Shown one piece after another: positions 26,807 through 36,382 of a stretch of DNA of 64,000 bases. The stretch lies in contig CAZALU010000002.1 in NCBI GenBank assembly GCA_964486075.1, positions 28,168-92,167 of the forward strand, given 5' to 3'. This DNA is from JAHIJO01 sp964486075. GTDB taxonomy: Bacteria > Verrucomicrobiota > Kiritimatiellia > JAAZAB01. A program made the position numbers and the translations under genes. The first letter of the stretch is position 1. Each line of letters starts with the position of its first letter. A model generated the notes under the pieces. The model did not search any database, was not told the DNA's origin, and saw nothing but the letters and a program-made list of their open reading frames with translations.

Positions 26807-26838
26807 GGCTGTTGTATGTCCTTTCGTTTTGTTGGTTG

Positions 26839-28551
26839 CTATGTGTAACGGAGGACTTCCTCCACGCTGGTTTGCCCGTCAAAAACATTACGCAACCCGT
26901 CATCGCGCAGCAGGCGCATGCCGTCCGCCAAGGCCTTGTTGCGGATATCCAGCGTGGGTTGCCGCTGGCTGATCATCGTGCGCAGGGTGTCGTTGATGGC
27001 CATTATTTCATACAAGCCTTTACGTCCTCGATAGCCGGTATCATGGCACTCATGACAACCCTTGCCGTAATAGAAAGGACGTCCCCCCATGGATTCCTCG
27101 GTCATGTTCAGCAGGTCCAGCATCTGCTGATCGGGCGTGAAAGCAGTTTTGCAGTTGGCGCAAATCCGGCGAACCAGGCGCTGGGCGAGGATGCATTCAA
27201 TCGACGAGGCCATCAGAAATGGCTCCACGTTCATATCGGTCAGACGGGTTATGGCCCCGGCTGCATCGTTGGTATGCAGGGTGGTCAGCACCAGGTGTCC
27301 GGTCAGCGACGATTGGATGGCCATGCCAGCTGTTTCCGCGTCGCGGACTTCCCCGATCATGATGATGTCGGGATCCTGGCGTAAAAAATGACGCAGGATT
27401 TTGGCAAATGTAACTCCCACATCCTCGTTGACCTGGACCTGGACCAGGCCCTCGATGGGATACTCCACCGGGTCTTCGATGGTGATCAATTTCGATTCCA
27501 TGACGTTGATCCGGCGCAGCGCGGAATAGAGCGTAGTTGTTTTACCGGAGCCGGTGGGGCCCGTGACAATTATGATTCCGTTCGGTTTTAGAATATTCTG
27601 AAGAAAAACATCATGGACATCCTGAGGCATGCCGAGGTTATCCAGTTCCAGGGACACGGTGGATCGGTCCAGGATCCGGAGCACAACGCTTTCCCCAAAC
27701 TGGGTCGGCAATGTCGAAACACGAAAATCGATGGGCCGGCCCAGCAGGTTCATCTGGATGCGATTGTCCTGGGGCTTGCGGCGCTCGGCAATGTTCATCC
27801 CGGCCATGACCTTGATGCGCGAAATAACCGGCAGGGCCAGACTGCGCGGTGGCGGCTGCATTTCATAAAGGGCACCGTCCACCCGGTAGCGGATTTTGAA
27901 CTCCTTTTCAAAAGGCTCGAAATGGATATCGGAGGCCTTGGACTGCACGGCCTCGTAAAGAATCAAGTTCACGAAACGGACCACGGGCGCCGAGTTGGCC
28001 ATTTCTTCGAGACCCGTTTCATCTTCGGCTTTTCCTTCCGTCAGCTTGAGGGTCATGCCCTCTTCGAGCTCCGACTCTAAAGCCGCAAGCATATCGTTAA
28101 TGGAGGCGTCGTCATTGCTGTAAACGCGGCCGATCAGGGTCTTGATTTCGTCTTCACGGGCCATGACAAAGGTAATATCCCGCGTCAGTACGAAGCGGAT
28201 CTCATCCACGATTTCGGGGGTTGGCAGCTGGGATATGGCCAGCGTGACGGCATTGGGCCGGGTGGCTACAGGTACGACATTATACATGCGAGCCACGCTG
28301 GCGGGAATGGATTGGAGCACTTGGGGCTGGATTTCCTTGTCCTTCAGGCTGATCATCGTGATCCCGAGGTGATTGGCAATCAAGGCCAGCAACTCGTCTT
28401 CATGCATCATGCCCGTGTCGATGACGATTTTGCGGACAGAATTGGCGGTCCGGTCCTGTGCCTCGCGGACATCCTCCAATTGAGCGGCGGTCAGCGCCCC
28501 GTTGTCGATCATCAGCTGCAGCAGCGAATCCTGGATGGGTTCATCCGTCAT
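26839..28551 (-). CDS. PilB/GspE-type secretion ATPase, copy 2
   Basis: 570 residues: N-terminal MshEN/T2SSE-N domain (to ~residue 150), then the hexameric ATPase with Walker A GPTGSGKTTTLYS, the Asp and His boxes in IMIGEVRDAETAG and TLHTNDAAGA, and a zinc site CANCKTAF...CHECHDTGYRGRKG. It powers pilus or pseudopilus assembly from the cytoplasmic face. AGAGG lies 7 bases before the start. It follows pilT by 8 bases in a three-gene operon. Whether it serves type IV pili or type II secretion cannot be decided by sequence alone. Confidence 0.9.
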   Translation of the reverse strand: MTDEPIQDSLLQLMIDNGALTAAQLEDVREAQDRTANSVRKIVIDTGMMHEDELLALIANHLGITMISLKDKEIQPQVLQSIPASVARMYNVVPVATRPNAVTLAISQLPTPEIVDEIRFVLTRDITFVMAREDEIKTLIGRVYSNDDASINDMLAALESELEEGMTLKLTEGKAEDETGLEEMANSAPVVRFVNLILYEAVQSKASDIHFEPFEKEFKIRYRVDGALYEMQPPPRSLALPVISRIKVMAGMNIAERRKPQDNRIQMNLLGRPIDFRVSTLPTQFGESVVLRILDRSTVSLELDNLGMPQDVHDVFLQNILKPNGIIIVTGPTGSGKTTTLYSALRRINVMESKLITIEDPVEYPIEGLVQVQVNEDVGVTFAKILRHFLRQDPDIIMIGEVRDAETAGMAIQSSLTGHLVLTTLHTNDAAGAITRLTDMNVEPFLMASSIECILAQRLVRRICANCKTAFTPDQQMLDLLNMTEESMGGRPFYYGKGCHECHDTGYRGRKGLYEIMAINDTLRTMISQRQPTLDIRNKALADGMRLLRDDGLRNVFDGQTSVEEVLRYT

Positions 28552-28559
28552 AAATGCCT

Positions 28560-29657
28560 CTAGCGTCTTTTCGAATCCCGTCCCTGTAGTTTATTGAGAA
28601 TTGCTTCGGGGTCCTGGGCCTTGGTGATCAGATCCTCGTAATTGATTATTCCGGCTTCGTAGAGCACCAGCAGGTGTGCATCCAGGGTGAGCATGCCCCA
28701 CTTGGCGCCGGTTTGAATATCCGACGTGATGCGAAATGTTTTGTTGTCGCGAATCAAGGCTTGAATGGACGGTGTGCTGATCATAATCTCAAATGCCGCC
28801 ACCCGCCCCGGCTTGTCCTTGCGGATGATCAGCAGTTGTGAGATGACCGCGACGATGCTGGATGCCAGCTGGGTGCGAATCTGTTCCTGCTGGGTGGTTG
28901 GAAAGGCATCCACAATCCGGTCCACGGTGCGCGCGGCGCCGGTCGTATGCAGCGTGGCAAAGACCAAGTGCCCGGTTTCCGCAGCGGAGATGGCTGCTTC
29001 CATCGTCGGCAAATCGCGCATTTCGCCGACCATTATCACATCCGGATCCTGGCGCAGGGCGCGGATCAGGGCTTCTTTGAAGCCGGGCACGTCGACCCCG
29101 ATCTCGCGCTGGGTGACGATCGATTTTTTGTGAGAGTGGTAATATTCAATGGGATCCTCGATGGTGATAATATGGCAATCCCGTTCTATATTGATCAGGT
29201 CGATCATGCTGGCCAGGGTGCTGGTTTTGCCGGAGCCGGTCGGACCGGTAATGAGAATCAGGCCCCGCGGACGGAACAGCATGTCTTTCACCTGCGAGGG
29301 TAACCCGATCTCGTCCAAGGTCATCAACTTATTGGGAATCTGCCGGAGGACCATGCCGCAATTACCCTTGGATTTCAGTACGCTGACACGGAAACGGGCC
29401 GCGTTGCCGAAGCTGAATCCGAAATCTATCCCGCCGACTTCACGGACCTTTTGCTGGTAAGCGTCAGAGGTGATGCTCTTCATTAGTCGGTCGGTATCTT
29501 CGGGGGTCAGTGCCGGCAGATCCACGGATTGCAGATGGCCGTGGAGCCTGAGCATGGGCGGCAAACCCACGTTGATATGTAAATCCGATGCGCCTTCGTC
29601 CACGACGACCTGCAGCAGATCGCTCATGCTTACCTTCGTGTTTGCGCTTTCCGTCAT
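28560..29657 (-). CDS. pilT: Pilus retraction ATPase
   Basis: 365 residues, the PilT length, without the long N-terminal domain of PilB. Walker A is GPTGSGKTSTLAS, the Walker B region DPDVIMVGEMRDLPTMEAAI and the His box TLHTTGAARTVDRIVDAFP are PilT-like, as is QIRTQLASS. PilT disassembles pilin filaments and drives twitching and DNA uptake. It lies between two PilB-like ATPases, 3 bases after the first and 8 before the second, which implies joint control of extension and retraction. Confidence 0.93.
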   Translation of the reverse strand: MTESANTKVSMSDLLQVVVDEGASDLHINVGLPPMLRLHGHLQSVDLPALTPEDTDRLMKSITSDAYQQKVREVGGIDFGFSFGNAARFRVSVLKSKGNCGMVLRQIPNKLMTLDEIGLPSQVKDMLFRPRGLILITGPTGSGKTSTLASMIDLINIERDCHIITIEDPIEYYHSHKKSIVTQREIGVDVPGFKEALIRALRQDPDVIMVGEMRDLPTMEAAISAAETGHLVFATLHTTGAARTVDRIVDAFPTTQQEQIRTQLASSIVAVISQLLIIRKDKPGRVAAFEIMISTPSIQALIRDNKTFRITSDIQTGAKWGMLTLDAHLLVLYEAGIINYEDLITKAQDPEAILNKLQGRDSKRR

Positions 29658-29660
29658 GCG

Positions 29661-31355
29661 TCAATCCCCCATGGTAATGCCCAGGACTTCCTGGAGCGTG
29701 GTCATGCCCGATATAACTTTACGGATACCATCTTCACGCAGGGTCCGCATCCCGACTTCCCGCGCTCGGCGCCGCAGTTCATCCGAAGTTATTTTTTTAA
29801 AGATCAGCTCCTTGATATCGTCGTTGATAATAAAAATTTCAAAAAGGCCTTTGCGTCCGAGATATCCAGTTTGGGCGCAGACACTGCAACCGGCGCCCTT
29901 GAACAGTTGGACTTGGGATAACTGCGTTTCCGTCGGGCCCAACATGCGGAGTTCCTCTTCTGTTGGTTGATAAGGCTCCCTGCATTTTTCACAAATTACC
30001 CTGACCAATCGTTGGGCCACTACCGCCCGGATGGAGGAAGCCAGCAAGAATGGCTTGACCCCCATGTCCAGCAGGCGCGTGATCGAGCTGGGAGCGTCAT
30101 TGGTGTGCAAGGTGCTGAAAACCAGGTGCCCGGTCAACGAAGCGTTGATGGCGATCTCAGCCGTGTCAAAATCGCGGATTTCACCGATCATGATTATATT
30201 GGGCGCCTGGCGCAGAATGGCACGTAAAACTGAAGGAAACGTCAGCCCGATGTCCTCGCGGACCTGGACCTGGTTGATGCCCGATAACTGATATTCCACA
30301 GGGTCTTCCACCGTAATGATCTTGCAATCGGGGCGGTTGAGGTGATTCAGCACGGCATAAAGCGTTGTGGTTTTGCCGGAGCCGGTCGGACCGGTGATCA
30401 GCAGAATACCGTCAGGCATTCCGACCTGCTTTTCAAACACCTGCTGATCGTCGGCAAAGAACCCGAGCTTGGGCAGTCCCAGCACCAGGCTTTGCTTGCT
30501 GAGGATACGCATGACCATGCTTTCCCCATGGTTGGCGGGAACGGTAGACACGCGCAGGTCAAGGTCCTCGCCGCCCACATTAATCTGGATGCGCCCGTCT
30601 TGAGGCAGGCGTTTTTCCGCAATTTTCATGCCCGCCATGAGTTTCAGGCGGCTGAGGATGGTGGATTGCAGGCGCTTGGGCGGGTTCTCCACCTCGCGCA
30701 GGACACCGTCGATGCGATAGCGGATGCGAAAACTTTTTTCCATGGGCTCAAGGTGGATGTCAGAGGCGCGGTTGCGTTGGGCCTCGAGGATAATCAGGCT
30801 GACCAGCTTGATGATTGGCGCATCGGAATCCGTGGCTTCCATTTCGTCCGGCAAAGATCCTATGCTTGTCGATATCTTGCCGGTTACGTCGTTTTTGCCG
30901 ATCAGTTCCTCGATCGTTTTTGCCTGACGCCCGTAATAATGATCCTGGGCAATCGCGATTTCTTCGTCCGAAGCCACGATACCCTCGACATTGCGCTTGA
31001 GAATGTAACGCAGGCTGTCCAAGGTTTCGATGTCCAGGGGGTCGGACAACGCGACGGTCAGGGTGTTGTCGTTGTCGAACACGGGCATCACCTTGTAGCG
31101 GCGGGCTACGGCGGCGGGAACCTGTTTGAGGATCTCCGGAGTGATATCCTGGTCCGCAAGAACGATCACGTCCATGCCCAGCTGCATGGCCACGGTTTTC
31201 AGGACCTCCATCTTGGAGATCACTCCGGTGTCCACGAGCACGTCCACAACGCTCTTGTTTGCATCGGCCAGCGGCTTGGCCGCCTCGATCTGCTCGGCCT
31301 GGATCAGGCCGACATCCTTGAGAATCTCGATGATGTAATCGTCGTTGCCTGTCAC
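29661..31355 (-). CDS. PilB/GspE-type secretion ATPase, copy 1
   Basis: 564 residues starting at GTG 31355, with GGAAGGA upstream. Same order as copy 2: MshEN-type N-domain, Walker A GPTGSGKTTTLYA, IMIGEIRDFDTAEIA, TLHTNDAPSS and a zinc site CEKCREPY...CSVCAQTGYLGRKG. It differs enough from copy 2 along its length to be an old paralogue. It is the first gene of the PilB-PilT-PilB operon; no PilC platform gene follows. Confidence 0.9.
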   Translation of the reverse strand: MTGNDDYIIEILKDVGLIQAEQIEAAKPLADANKSVVDVLVDTGVISKMEVLKTVAMQLGMDVIVLADQDITPEILKQVPAAVARRYKVMPVFDNDNTLTVALSDPLDIETLDSLRYILKRNVEGIVASDEEIAIAQDHYYGRQAKTIEELIGKNDVTGKISTSIGSLPDEMEATDSDAPIIKLVSLIILEAQRNRASDIHLEPMEKSFRIRYRIDGVLREVENPPKRLQSTILSRLKLMAGMKIAEKRLPQDGRIQINVGGEDLDLRVSTVPANHGESMVMRILSKQSLVLGLPKLGFFADDQQVFEKQVGMPDGILLITGPTGSGKTTTLYAVLNHLNRPDCKIITVEDPVEYQLSGINQVQVREDIGLTFPSVLRAILRQAPNIIMIGEIRDFDTAEIAINASLTGHLVFSTLHTNDAPSSITRLLDMGVKPFLLASSIRAVVAQRLVRVICEKCREPYQPTEEELRMLGPTETQLSQVQLFKGAGCSVCAQTGYLGRKGLFEIFIINDDIKELIFKKITSDELRRRAREVGMRTLREDGIRKVISGMTTLQEVLGITMGD

Positions 31356-31399
31356 TGCGTTATTCCTTCCCCTATGTCCGATGCGATCGCATCATAGTC

Positions 31400-32833
31400 T
31401 CAAGCTGAATTCCCGGTCAACTTGATCTTCAGTAACTCGCGGACTCGTCCGGGATTGGCTTTGCCCTTGCTGGCCCGCATGGCCTGGCCGATCAGGAACT
31501 GCAGGGCGGCCTGCTTGCCGGTTTTGAAATCCGCCGCCGATTTGGAATGTTCGGCCAGAATTTTATCAACCATGGCTTCCAGGGCGCCGGCATCGCTGAC
31601 CTGGGCCAGCCCTTTTTCCCTGACCCAGGCTGCGGGATCCCCACCCTGCGCAAAGAGCACGGTGAATACTTCCTTGGCCGTATTGGAGTTTAAGACCTGC
31701 TCTTCAACCATGCGCACCAGCGCGGCAAGACCCTCAGGACGGATGGCTGCCTGTTGAATAGTCATGTTTTTCTCCGCAAGCAGGCGCAGCATCTCGGTCA
31801 TGAGCCAGTTGGATGCGGTCTTGGCGTAGGGCGTATGCCGGCAGGTTTCTTCAAAATAATCCGCCATATCTTTGTCGGCAGACAGCAGCCGGGCATCGTA
31901 TTCAGGAATGCCATACTGCTGGACCAGGCGCGCGCAACGCTGACGGGGCAATTCCGGTAAAGTGGCCCGCCACTTGGCGATCTGTTCGGGCGTCAGCGCC
32001 ACTGGCATCAGGTCCGGGTCGGAAAAATATCGGTAATCGTGGGCCTCTTCCTTGGAGCGCATGGATTCGGTGATGTTCTGCTCTGTTACCCAGCGTCGGG
32101 TTTCCTGGACAATCTTTTTTCCGGCGCGCAGGAGGTCTGTTTGGCGCACGATTTCATATTGCAGTGCCTGAAAGACACCCTTAAAAGTATTCAGGTTCTT
32201 TATTTCGGTTTTCACGCCCAGGGTTGCCTGGCCCTCCGGCCGGACGCTGCAATTGACATCGCAGCGCAGGTTGCCTTCCTCCAAGTTGCACGGGCTGATG
32301 CCCCCGTACTGGAGGATCGGTTTGAGGGACTGCAGGAAAGCCAGGGCTTCTTCCGGGGAATCTAATTCCGGCTCGGTGACCACCTCCATCAGGGGGTGCC
32401 CCGCGCGGTTAAAATCGAGGGTGCTCATGTTCTGAGTGTGCATGCTCTTGCCCACATCCTCCTCCAGATGAATCCGGGTGAGATGGATTGATTTGTGGTT
32501 TCCGCCGATTTCGATCTCGACCATGCCCCCCAGGCAGAAGGGTTGATCATATTGCGAAATCTGATAATTCTTCGGCACATCCGGATAAAAGTAGTTTTTA
32601 CGGTCGAACTTGCTGAGTGGGTTGATCCGGCAGCCTAACATCAGGCCGGTCAGGACGGTCAGGCGTACAGCTGCTTCGTTGATGACTGGGAGGGTGCCGG
32701 GGTATCCCAGGCATATCGGGCAGACCTGCGTGTTGGGCGAGGCCCCGAAGTCCGTACGGCAGGCGCAGAACATCTTGGTTCGCGTCGCCAGTTGCACGTG
32801 AACTTCCAGTCCTATAGTTGCTGTATAATTCAT
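31400..32833 (-). CDS. gatB: Asp/Glu-tRNA amidotransferase subunit B
   Basis: 477 residues from ATG 32833; a TTG two codons earlier is less likely. GatB is the kinase/tRNA-binding subunit of GatCAB, which converts Glu-tRNA(Gln) and/or Asp-tRNA(Asn) to the amidated forms. Seen: opening TIGLEVHVQLATRTKMFC, the CACRTDFGASPNTQVCPICLGYPG zinc/kinase region, EDVGKSMH, and the C-terminal YqeY-like domain ending GQAMRASKGKANPGRVRELL. Last gene of gatCAB. Confidence 0.96.
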   Translation of the reverse strand: MNYTATIGLEVHVQLATRTKMFCACRTDFGASPNTQVCPICLGYPGTLPVINEAAVRLTVLTGLMLGCRINPLSKFDRKNYFYPDVPKNYQISQYDQPFCLGGMVEIEIGGNHKSIHLTRIHLEEDVGKSMHTQNMSTLDFNRAGHPLMEVVTEPELDSPEEALAFLQSLKPILQYGGISPCNLEEGNLRCDVNCSVRPEGQATLGVKTEIKNLNTFKGVFQALQYEIVRQTDLLRAGKKIVQETRRWVTEQNITESMRSKEEAHDYRYFSDPDLMPVALTPEQIAKWRATLPELPRQRCARLVQQYGIPEYDARLLSADKDMADYFEETCRHTPYAKTASNWLMTEMLRLLAEKNMTIQQAAIRPEGLAALVRMVEEQVLNSNTAKEVFTVLFAQGGDPAAWVREKGLAQVSDAGALEAMVDKILAEHSKSAADFKTGKQAALQFLIGQAMRASKGKANPGRVRELLKIKLTGNSA

Positions 32834-32876
32834 ATTCAATCTGCCCCCACCCTGCTATATCTTATCCTGTTTCACG

Positions 32877-34346
32877 CTATGGCAGCGCCGGTTTCTGCCG
32901 CTGCCATTCTGAATCCTGTTCATAGGCGTAGGCGACTCGGAAAATTTGTTCCTCGTGAAAAGCAGGGGCAATGACCTGCAAGCCCACCGGCATGCGGTCA
33001 GGCGTGAAGCCGCAGGGAACCGAAATAGCGCACGCGCCCGCCAAGCTGGCGGGAATGGTGAAAAGATCTCCCTGGTACATCCGCAGGGGGTCGGCGATTA
33101 TTGCGTCCAGCCGGTAGGCGGCGCTGGGCGTCACCGGCGCCAGCAGGACATCGCAAGCCTGAAAAGCACGCTCAAAATCCACTCGGATCAATGTGCGCGC
33201 TTGCTGGGCACGCAGATAATAGGCGTCATAGTAGCCACTGCTTAATACATAGGTGCCCAGGATTATCCGGCGCTTAACCTCGGCCCCGAATCCGCTAGCC
33301 CGTGTTTTCCGGTACATCTCCTGGGGATCGGAGACGTTGGGCGCCCGCAATCCGTAACGCACCCCGTCGAAACGGGCCATGTTGGCCGAAGCTTCCGCGC
33401 AGGCAACAATATAATACACGGCCACGGCGTGTGGCGTCATCGGCAGTGAGACATCCACAACTTTAATGCCCAGCCTTTCGCAGTGGCGGATCGCTTCCTG
33501 GATCGTCTGTTCGACCGCGGGATCCATGCCCTCGATAAAATATTCACGGGGCAGTCCGGCGGTGATTCCCTGTAAATCCCGCTGGAGAGATGATTCATAA
33601 TTGGGTACTGGCATTGGCAGGGATGTGGAATCCATGGGGTCATGGCCCGCGATCGCTCCCAGCAGGAGCGCCGCATCGCGCACATCCTTGGTGATCGGTC
33701 CAATCTGGTCCAGCGAGGACGCAAAAGCTGTCAGGCCGTAACGCGATACCCGGCCGTACGAAGGCTTGAGTCCGACACAGCCGCAAAACGCAGCCGGTTG
33801 CCGGACAGATCCGCCGCTATCCGAACCCAGGGCCGCGATGGCTTCATCGGCGGCGACCGCCGCCGCCGAACCGCCGCTGGAGCCGCCCGGCACACACTCC
33901 AGGTTCCAGGGATTACGGGTGATATGGAAAGCTGAATTTTCCGTGCTGGATCCCATCGCAAACTCGTCCATGTTGGTGCGGCCCAGCAAAACAGCGCCAG
34001 CGGCGCGCAGGCGGGCAATGGCGGTGGCGTCATAAGGCGCGCGGTAATTGGCCAGGATACGGGAACCGCAGGAACAAGGTTGGCCGGCGACATTGATCGC
34101 ATCTTTTATCGCAATCGGTACCCCCAGCAGCTGTCCTTTTTCGCCATGCCGGCGGCGCTCATCTGTGGCATCAGCCATGCGCAGCGCTTCTTCCTCGTCG
34201 AGATGCAGGTAGGCTTCGATACTGGTATCCCGCGCCCGGATCACACGGATCAGGTCGGCGACAAGTTCGCGGGAAGAGCACTCGCCCTCATTCAGCGCAT
34301 CGCCGGCCTGATGGAGTGTAAATTGATTCACATTATTTTTATTCAC
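32877..34346 (-). CDS. gatA: Asp/Glu-tRNA amidotransferase subunit A
   Basis: 489 residues with a GTG start at 34346; a GTG five codons later cannot be excluded. GatA is the amidase that frees ammonia from glutamine. The Ser-Ser-Lys triad region is visible: IAIKDAINV (Lys), PGGSSGGSAAAVAA and LGSDSGGSVRQPAAFCG (Ser residues). It lies between gatC and gatB in transcription order gatC-gatA-gatB, with 43 and 47 bases between genes. Confidence 0.96.
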   Translation of the reverse strand: MNKNNVNQFTLHQAGDALNEGECSSRELVADLIRVIRARDTSIEAYLHLDEEEALRMADATDERRRHGEKGQLLGVPIAIKDAINVAGQPCSCGSRILANYRAPYDATAIARLRAAGAVLLGRTNMDEFAMGSSTENSAFHITRNPWNLECVPGGSSGGSAAAVAADEAIAALGSDSGGSVRQPAAFCGCVGLKPSYGRVSRYGLTAFASSLDQIGPITKDVRDAALLLGAIAGHDPMDSTSLPMPVPNYESSLQRDLQGITAGLPREYFIEGMDPAVEQTIQEAIRHCERLGIKVVDVSLPMTPHAVAVYYIVACAEASANMARFDGVRYGLRAPNVSDPQEMYRKTRASGFGAEVKRRIILGTYVLSSGYYDAYYLRAQQARTLIRVDFERAFQACDVLLAPVTPSAAYRLDAIIADPLRMYQGDLFTIPASLAGACAISVPCGFTPDRMPVGLQVIAPAFHEEQIFRVAYAYEQDSEWQRQKPALP

Positions 34347-34393
34347 TGATCTGTGTTCCCTTGGAATTTGGGATTTGGCATGCCCATATATGC

Positions 34394-34696
34394 TTAAACA
34401 ATCTTGGGCACCAGGAATTGTTCTCCATCCTGGGCCGGCGCATTGGCCAGCATCGTCTCGCGATCCAATCCAGCTCGCGGTTCGTCATTCCGAAAGACGT
34501 TCTGAATACGTACAGCATGCGCCATGGGGGCTATGCCGGCCACTTCAATCTGCCGGATATCCCGGATATATTCGACAATATGCTCCAATTGCCCTTGAAA
34601 GGCCAGGAGCTCTGCGTCCGTCAGCTCCAATTGTGCCAGGCGGGCTATATAGGCGACATCGATCTTTTTTACGGCTTCAGATGCGGCAGCAGTCAT
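34394..34696 (-). CDS. gatC: Asp/Glu-tRNA amidotransferase subunit C
   Basis: 100 residues from ATG 34696, chosen because GGAGGAG stands 5 bases upstream; the in-frame start at 34744 would add a non-family lead. GatC is the small subunit that holds GatA and GatB together. Seen: VAYIARLAQLELTDAELLAF, LEHIVEYI, and the end LVPKIV. It opens the gatCAB operon. Confidence 0.93.
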   Translation of the reverse strand: MTAAASEAVKKIDVAYIARLAQLELTDAELLAFQGQLEHIVEYIRDIRQIEVAGIAPMAHAVRIQNVFRNDEPRAGLDRETMLANAPAQDGEQFLVPKIV

Positions 34697-35173
34697 TGGC
34701 TCCTCCATCAGGATCGGAAATGTGCTTGCAAAGTAATAACGCAAAAATGCGGAAGCACTCTAACATGAACCTGGTAAAGCGTCCACTGCCAATGATAGTT
34801 GACATCCCCAGCCAAATAACCAGAATAGCAACAGGTTGGTTCGAGGCATAGGAGTTTTCCGATCTAATCCGGACCAGCGATTGCCGAGACTCCAACGGAT
34901 AATTAATTACTAAGGAATTTTACGCCTGATGCGGATCCGCCTTCCACCGTCGCTATGACTATGGCGGGCAAGCCGGCGGACAATGTTTTGCAACCGTCCC
35001 GACTCTCCGAGAGGTCGGGACTGGTCGCGGTCTTGGGGGGATGAAGACCGACATCACCTGCCCGCATTGCTACGCAAAGCGTTGTAGGCGGGTCGATGTT
35101 GGCTACAGGAAGAATTGTCCTGATCGCGCCACGCGCGATCGGGGCCTAATTTATTGATTTAAGGACTTTTTTT
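34697..35173. other. Divergent intergenic region with repeats
   Basis: The gap between gatC and the bactofilin-like gene carries a possible repeat around 34927-34980 (GCGGATCCGCCTTCCACCGTCGC, related to 36648 and 17141) and the palindromic element at 34996-35108. I see no gene. Confidence 0.45.
34996..35108. repeat. Palindromic repeat, third copy of the GGCTACAG family
   Basis: Starts with a perfect hairpin GTCCCGACTCTCC/GGTCGGGAC, passes through GAAGACCGACATCACCTGCC and its partner GGCGGGTCGATGTTGGCTACAG, giving a long imperfect stem. Ends with the same GGCTACAGGAA as the copy at 6831-6894. Confidence 0.6.
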
Positions 35174-36382
35174 ATGTACTACAAATGGAATGGTTTATTA
35201 GCTTTACTCTTGCTGACACTGAACGCCGCCCCCACCTGGGCTATAACCTTTGTCCAGACCAACACTTTCGACCTTGCTTCGCGGGAAAACCTGTCCTCCG
35301 AGATGGCGCTGATGGCTAACAACATTGTCTTGGCCGGAGATGCATGTGAGGATGTCTTCTTGATGGCCACCCCGGCTTCAATGGGTAGTGATAACCCCGA
35401 GGACGGTTCGGTTATGCTGTCCGGAACGTTTCATAACGATGTCTGGGCCATGGGGAAACGCATAATGTTGACCGGCGAAATCAGGGATCATGCCCGCTTC
35501 GCGGGCCAGTCTATCGTGTTGAACGGATCTATTGCCAATTCTTCCGTTTTTATAGGGAACACGGTTCATTTAAGCCGCTCCGCCGATATCGCTGCCGATG
35601 CTTTGTTGATGGGACAAGATTTGATTATCGAGGGTTGGGTCGAAGGCAATCTCTCGCTGATAGGTCAAAATGTAACCTTGGCCGGCACCATCGGGCAGGA
35701 TGTCGAAATCACGGCCCAGGATTTGGTGGCCTTGCCCGGAACCGAAATCATGGGTAATTTGACATATCGTTGTCCCCGTGAATTCGTGCCTGACAGCCGG
35801 GTTATCGTTCACGGGAAGATAATCCGCAAGCCAATCCCCGAAAAAGATACGGGGTTTTCCATGGCAACGCTGGTTTACCAAGGATGGTTATTGCTGGGCG
35901 CCCTGGTGGCAGCCATGGTCTTCATGGCGGTTTTTCCGTTCGCTACAACTCGCGCGCTTCAGAACCTGCGCTATTCTTTATGGCGCTGCATGGCCATCGG
36001 CGGACTGCTCTTATGTATTGCTCCGCTTGCGCTGGGCGTCGCCCTGATGTCCTTTATCGGCATTCCCCTGGGACTGCTGTGCGCAGCCGGCCTGGCGGTG
36101 CTGGTCTATTTGAGCAAAATCACGGTGGCAATCAGCCTGGGGCTCTGGCTCCTGCGTCGGTCCAATCCACGTTCCTACACTCAGCACTTGCTGCCTCTGC
36201 TTATCGGCCTGTTATTCATCTATACCGGTGTCAGTAGCGGGCTATTCGGCCTGCTAGTCTGGTTCCTAGTGACATCCGCGGGACTTGGTAGTCTGATCCT
36301 GGCCTTCTATCGGGCTCCAATGGGTGCCCCGCCCCTCAATAAGCCTGTGGTCATGACAACGCCGCCGCCCACACCCAAGTAG
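35174..36382 (+). CDS. Exported bactofilin-like / polymer-forming protein with C-terminal membrane domain
   Basis: 402 residues. Signal peptide over 1-24 (cut after APTWA), then ~200 residues of short beta-strand repeats of the bactofilin kind (DVWAMGKRIMLTGEIRDHARFAGQSIV, later GNLSLIGQNVTLAGTIGQDVEI), then about five transmembrane helices from residue ~235 (DUF8173-like), ending in a Pro-rich tail. A repeat beta-helix exposed on the periplasmic side of a membrane anchor is suggested. AAGGA lies 8 bases before the ATG. Role unknown; envelope organisation is a reasonable guess. Confidence 0.78.
   Translation: MYYKWNGLLALLLLTLNAAPTWAITFVQTNTFDLASRENLSSEMALMANNIVLAGDACEDVFLMATPASMGSDNPEDGSVMLSGTFHNDVWAMGKRIMLTGEIRDHARFAGQSIVLNGSIANSSVFIGNTVHLSRSADIAADALLMGQDLIIEGWVEGNLSLIGQNVTLAGTIGQDVEITAQDLVALPGTEIMGNLTYRCPREFVPDSRVIVHGKIIRKPIPEKDTGFSMATLVYQGWLLLGALVAAMVFMAVFPFATTRALQNLRYSLWRCMAIGGLLLCIAPLALGVALMSFIGIPLGLLCAAGLAVLVYLSKITVAISLGLWLLRRSNPRSYTQHLLPLLIGLLFIYTGVSSGLFGLLVWFLVTSAGLGSLILAFYRAPMGAPPLNKPVVMTTPPPTPK

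Noticed and set aside
30342..31397. 351-codon plus-strand frame
   Set aside because: Shadow of the PilB/GspE gene; composition is His/Asp/Gln-rich as is usual for antisense frames of GC-rich genes.
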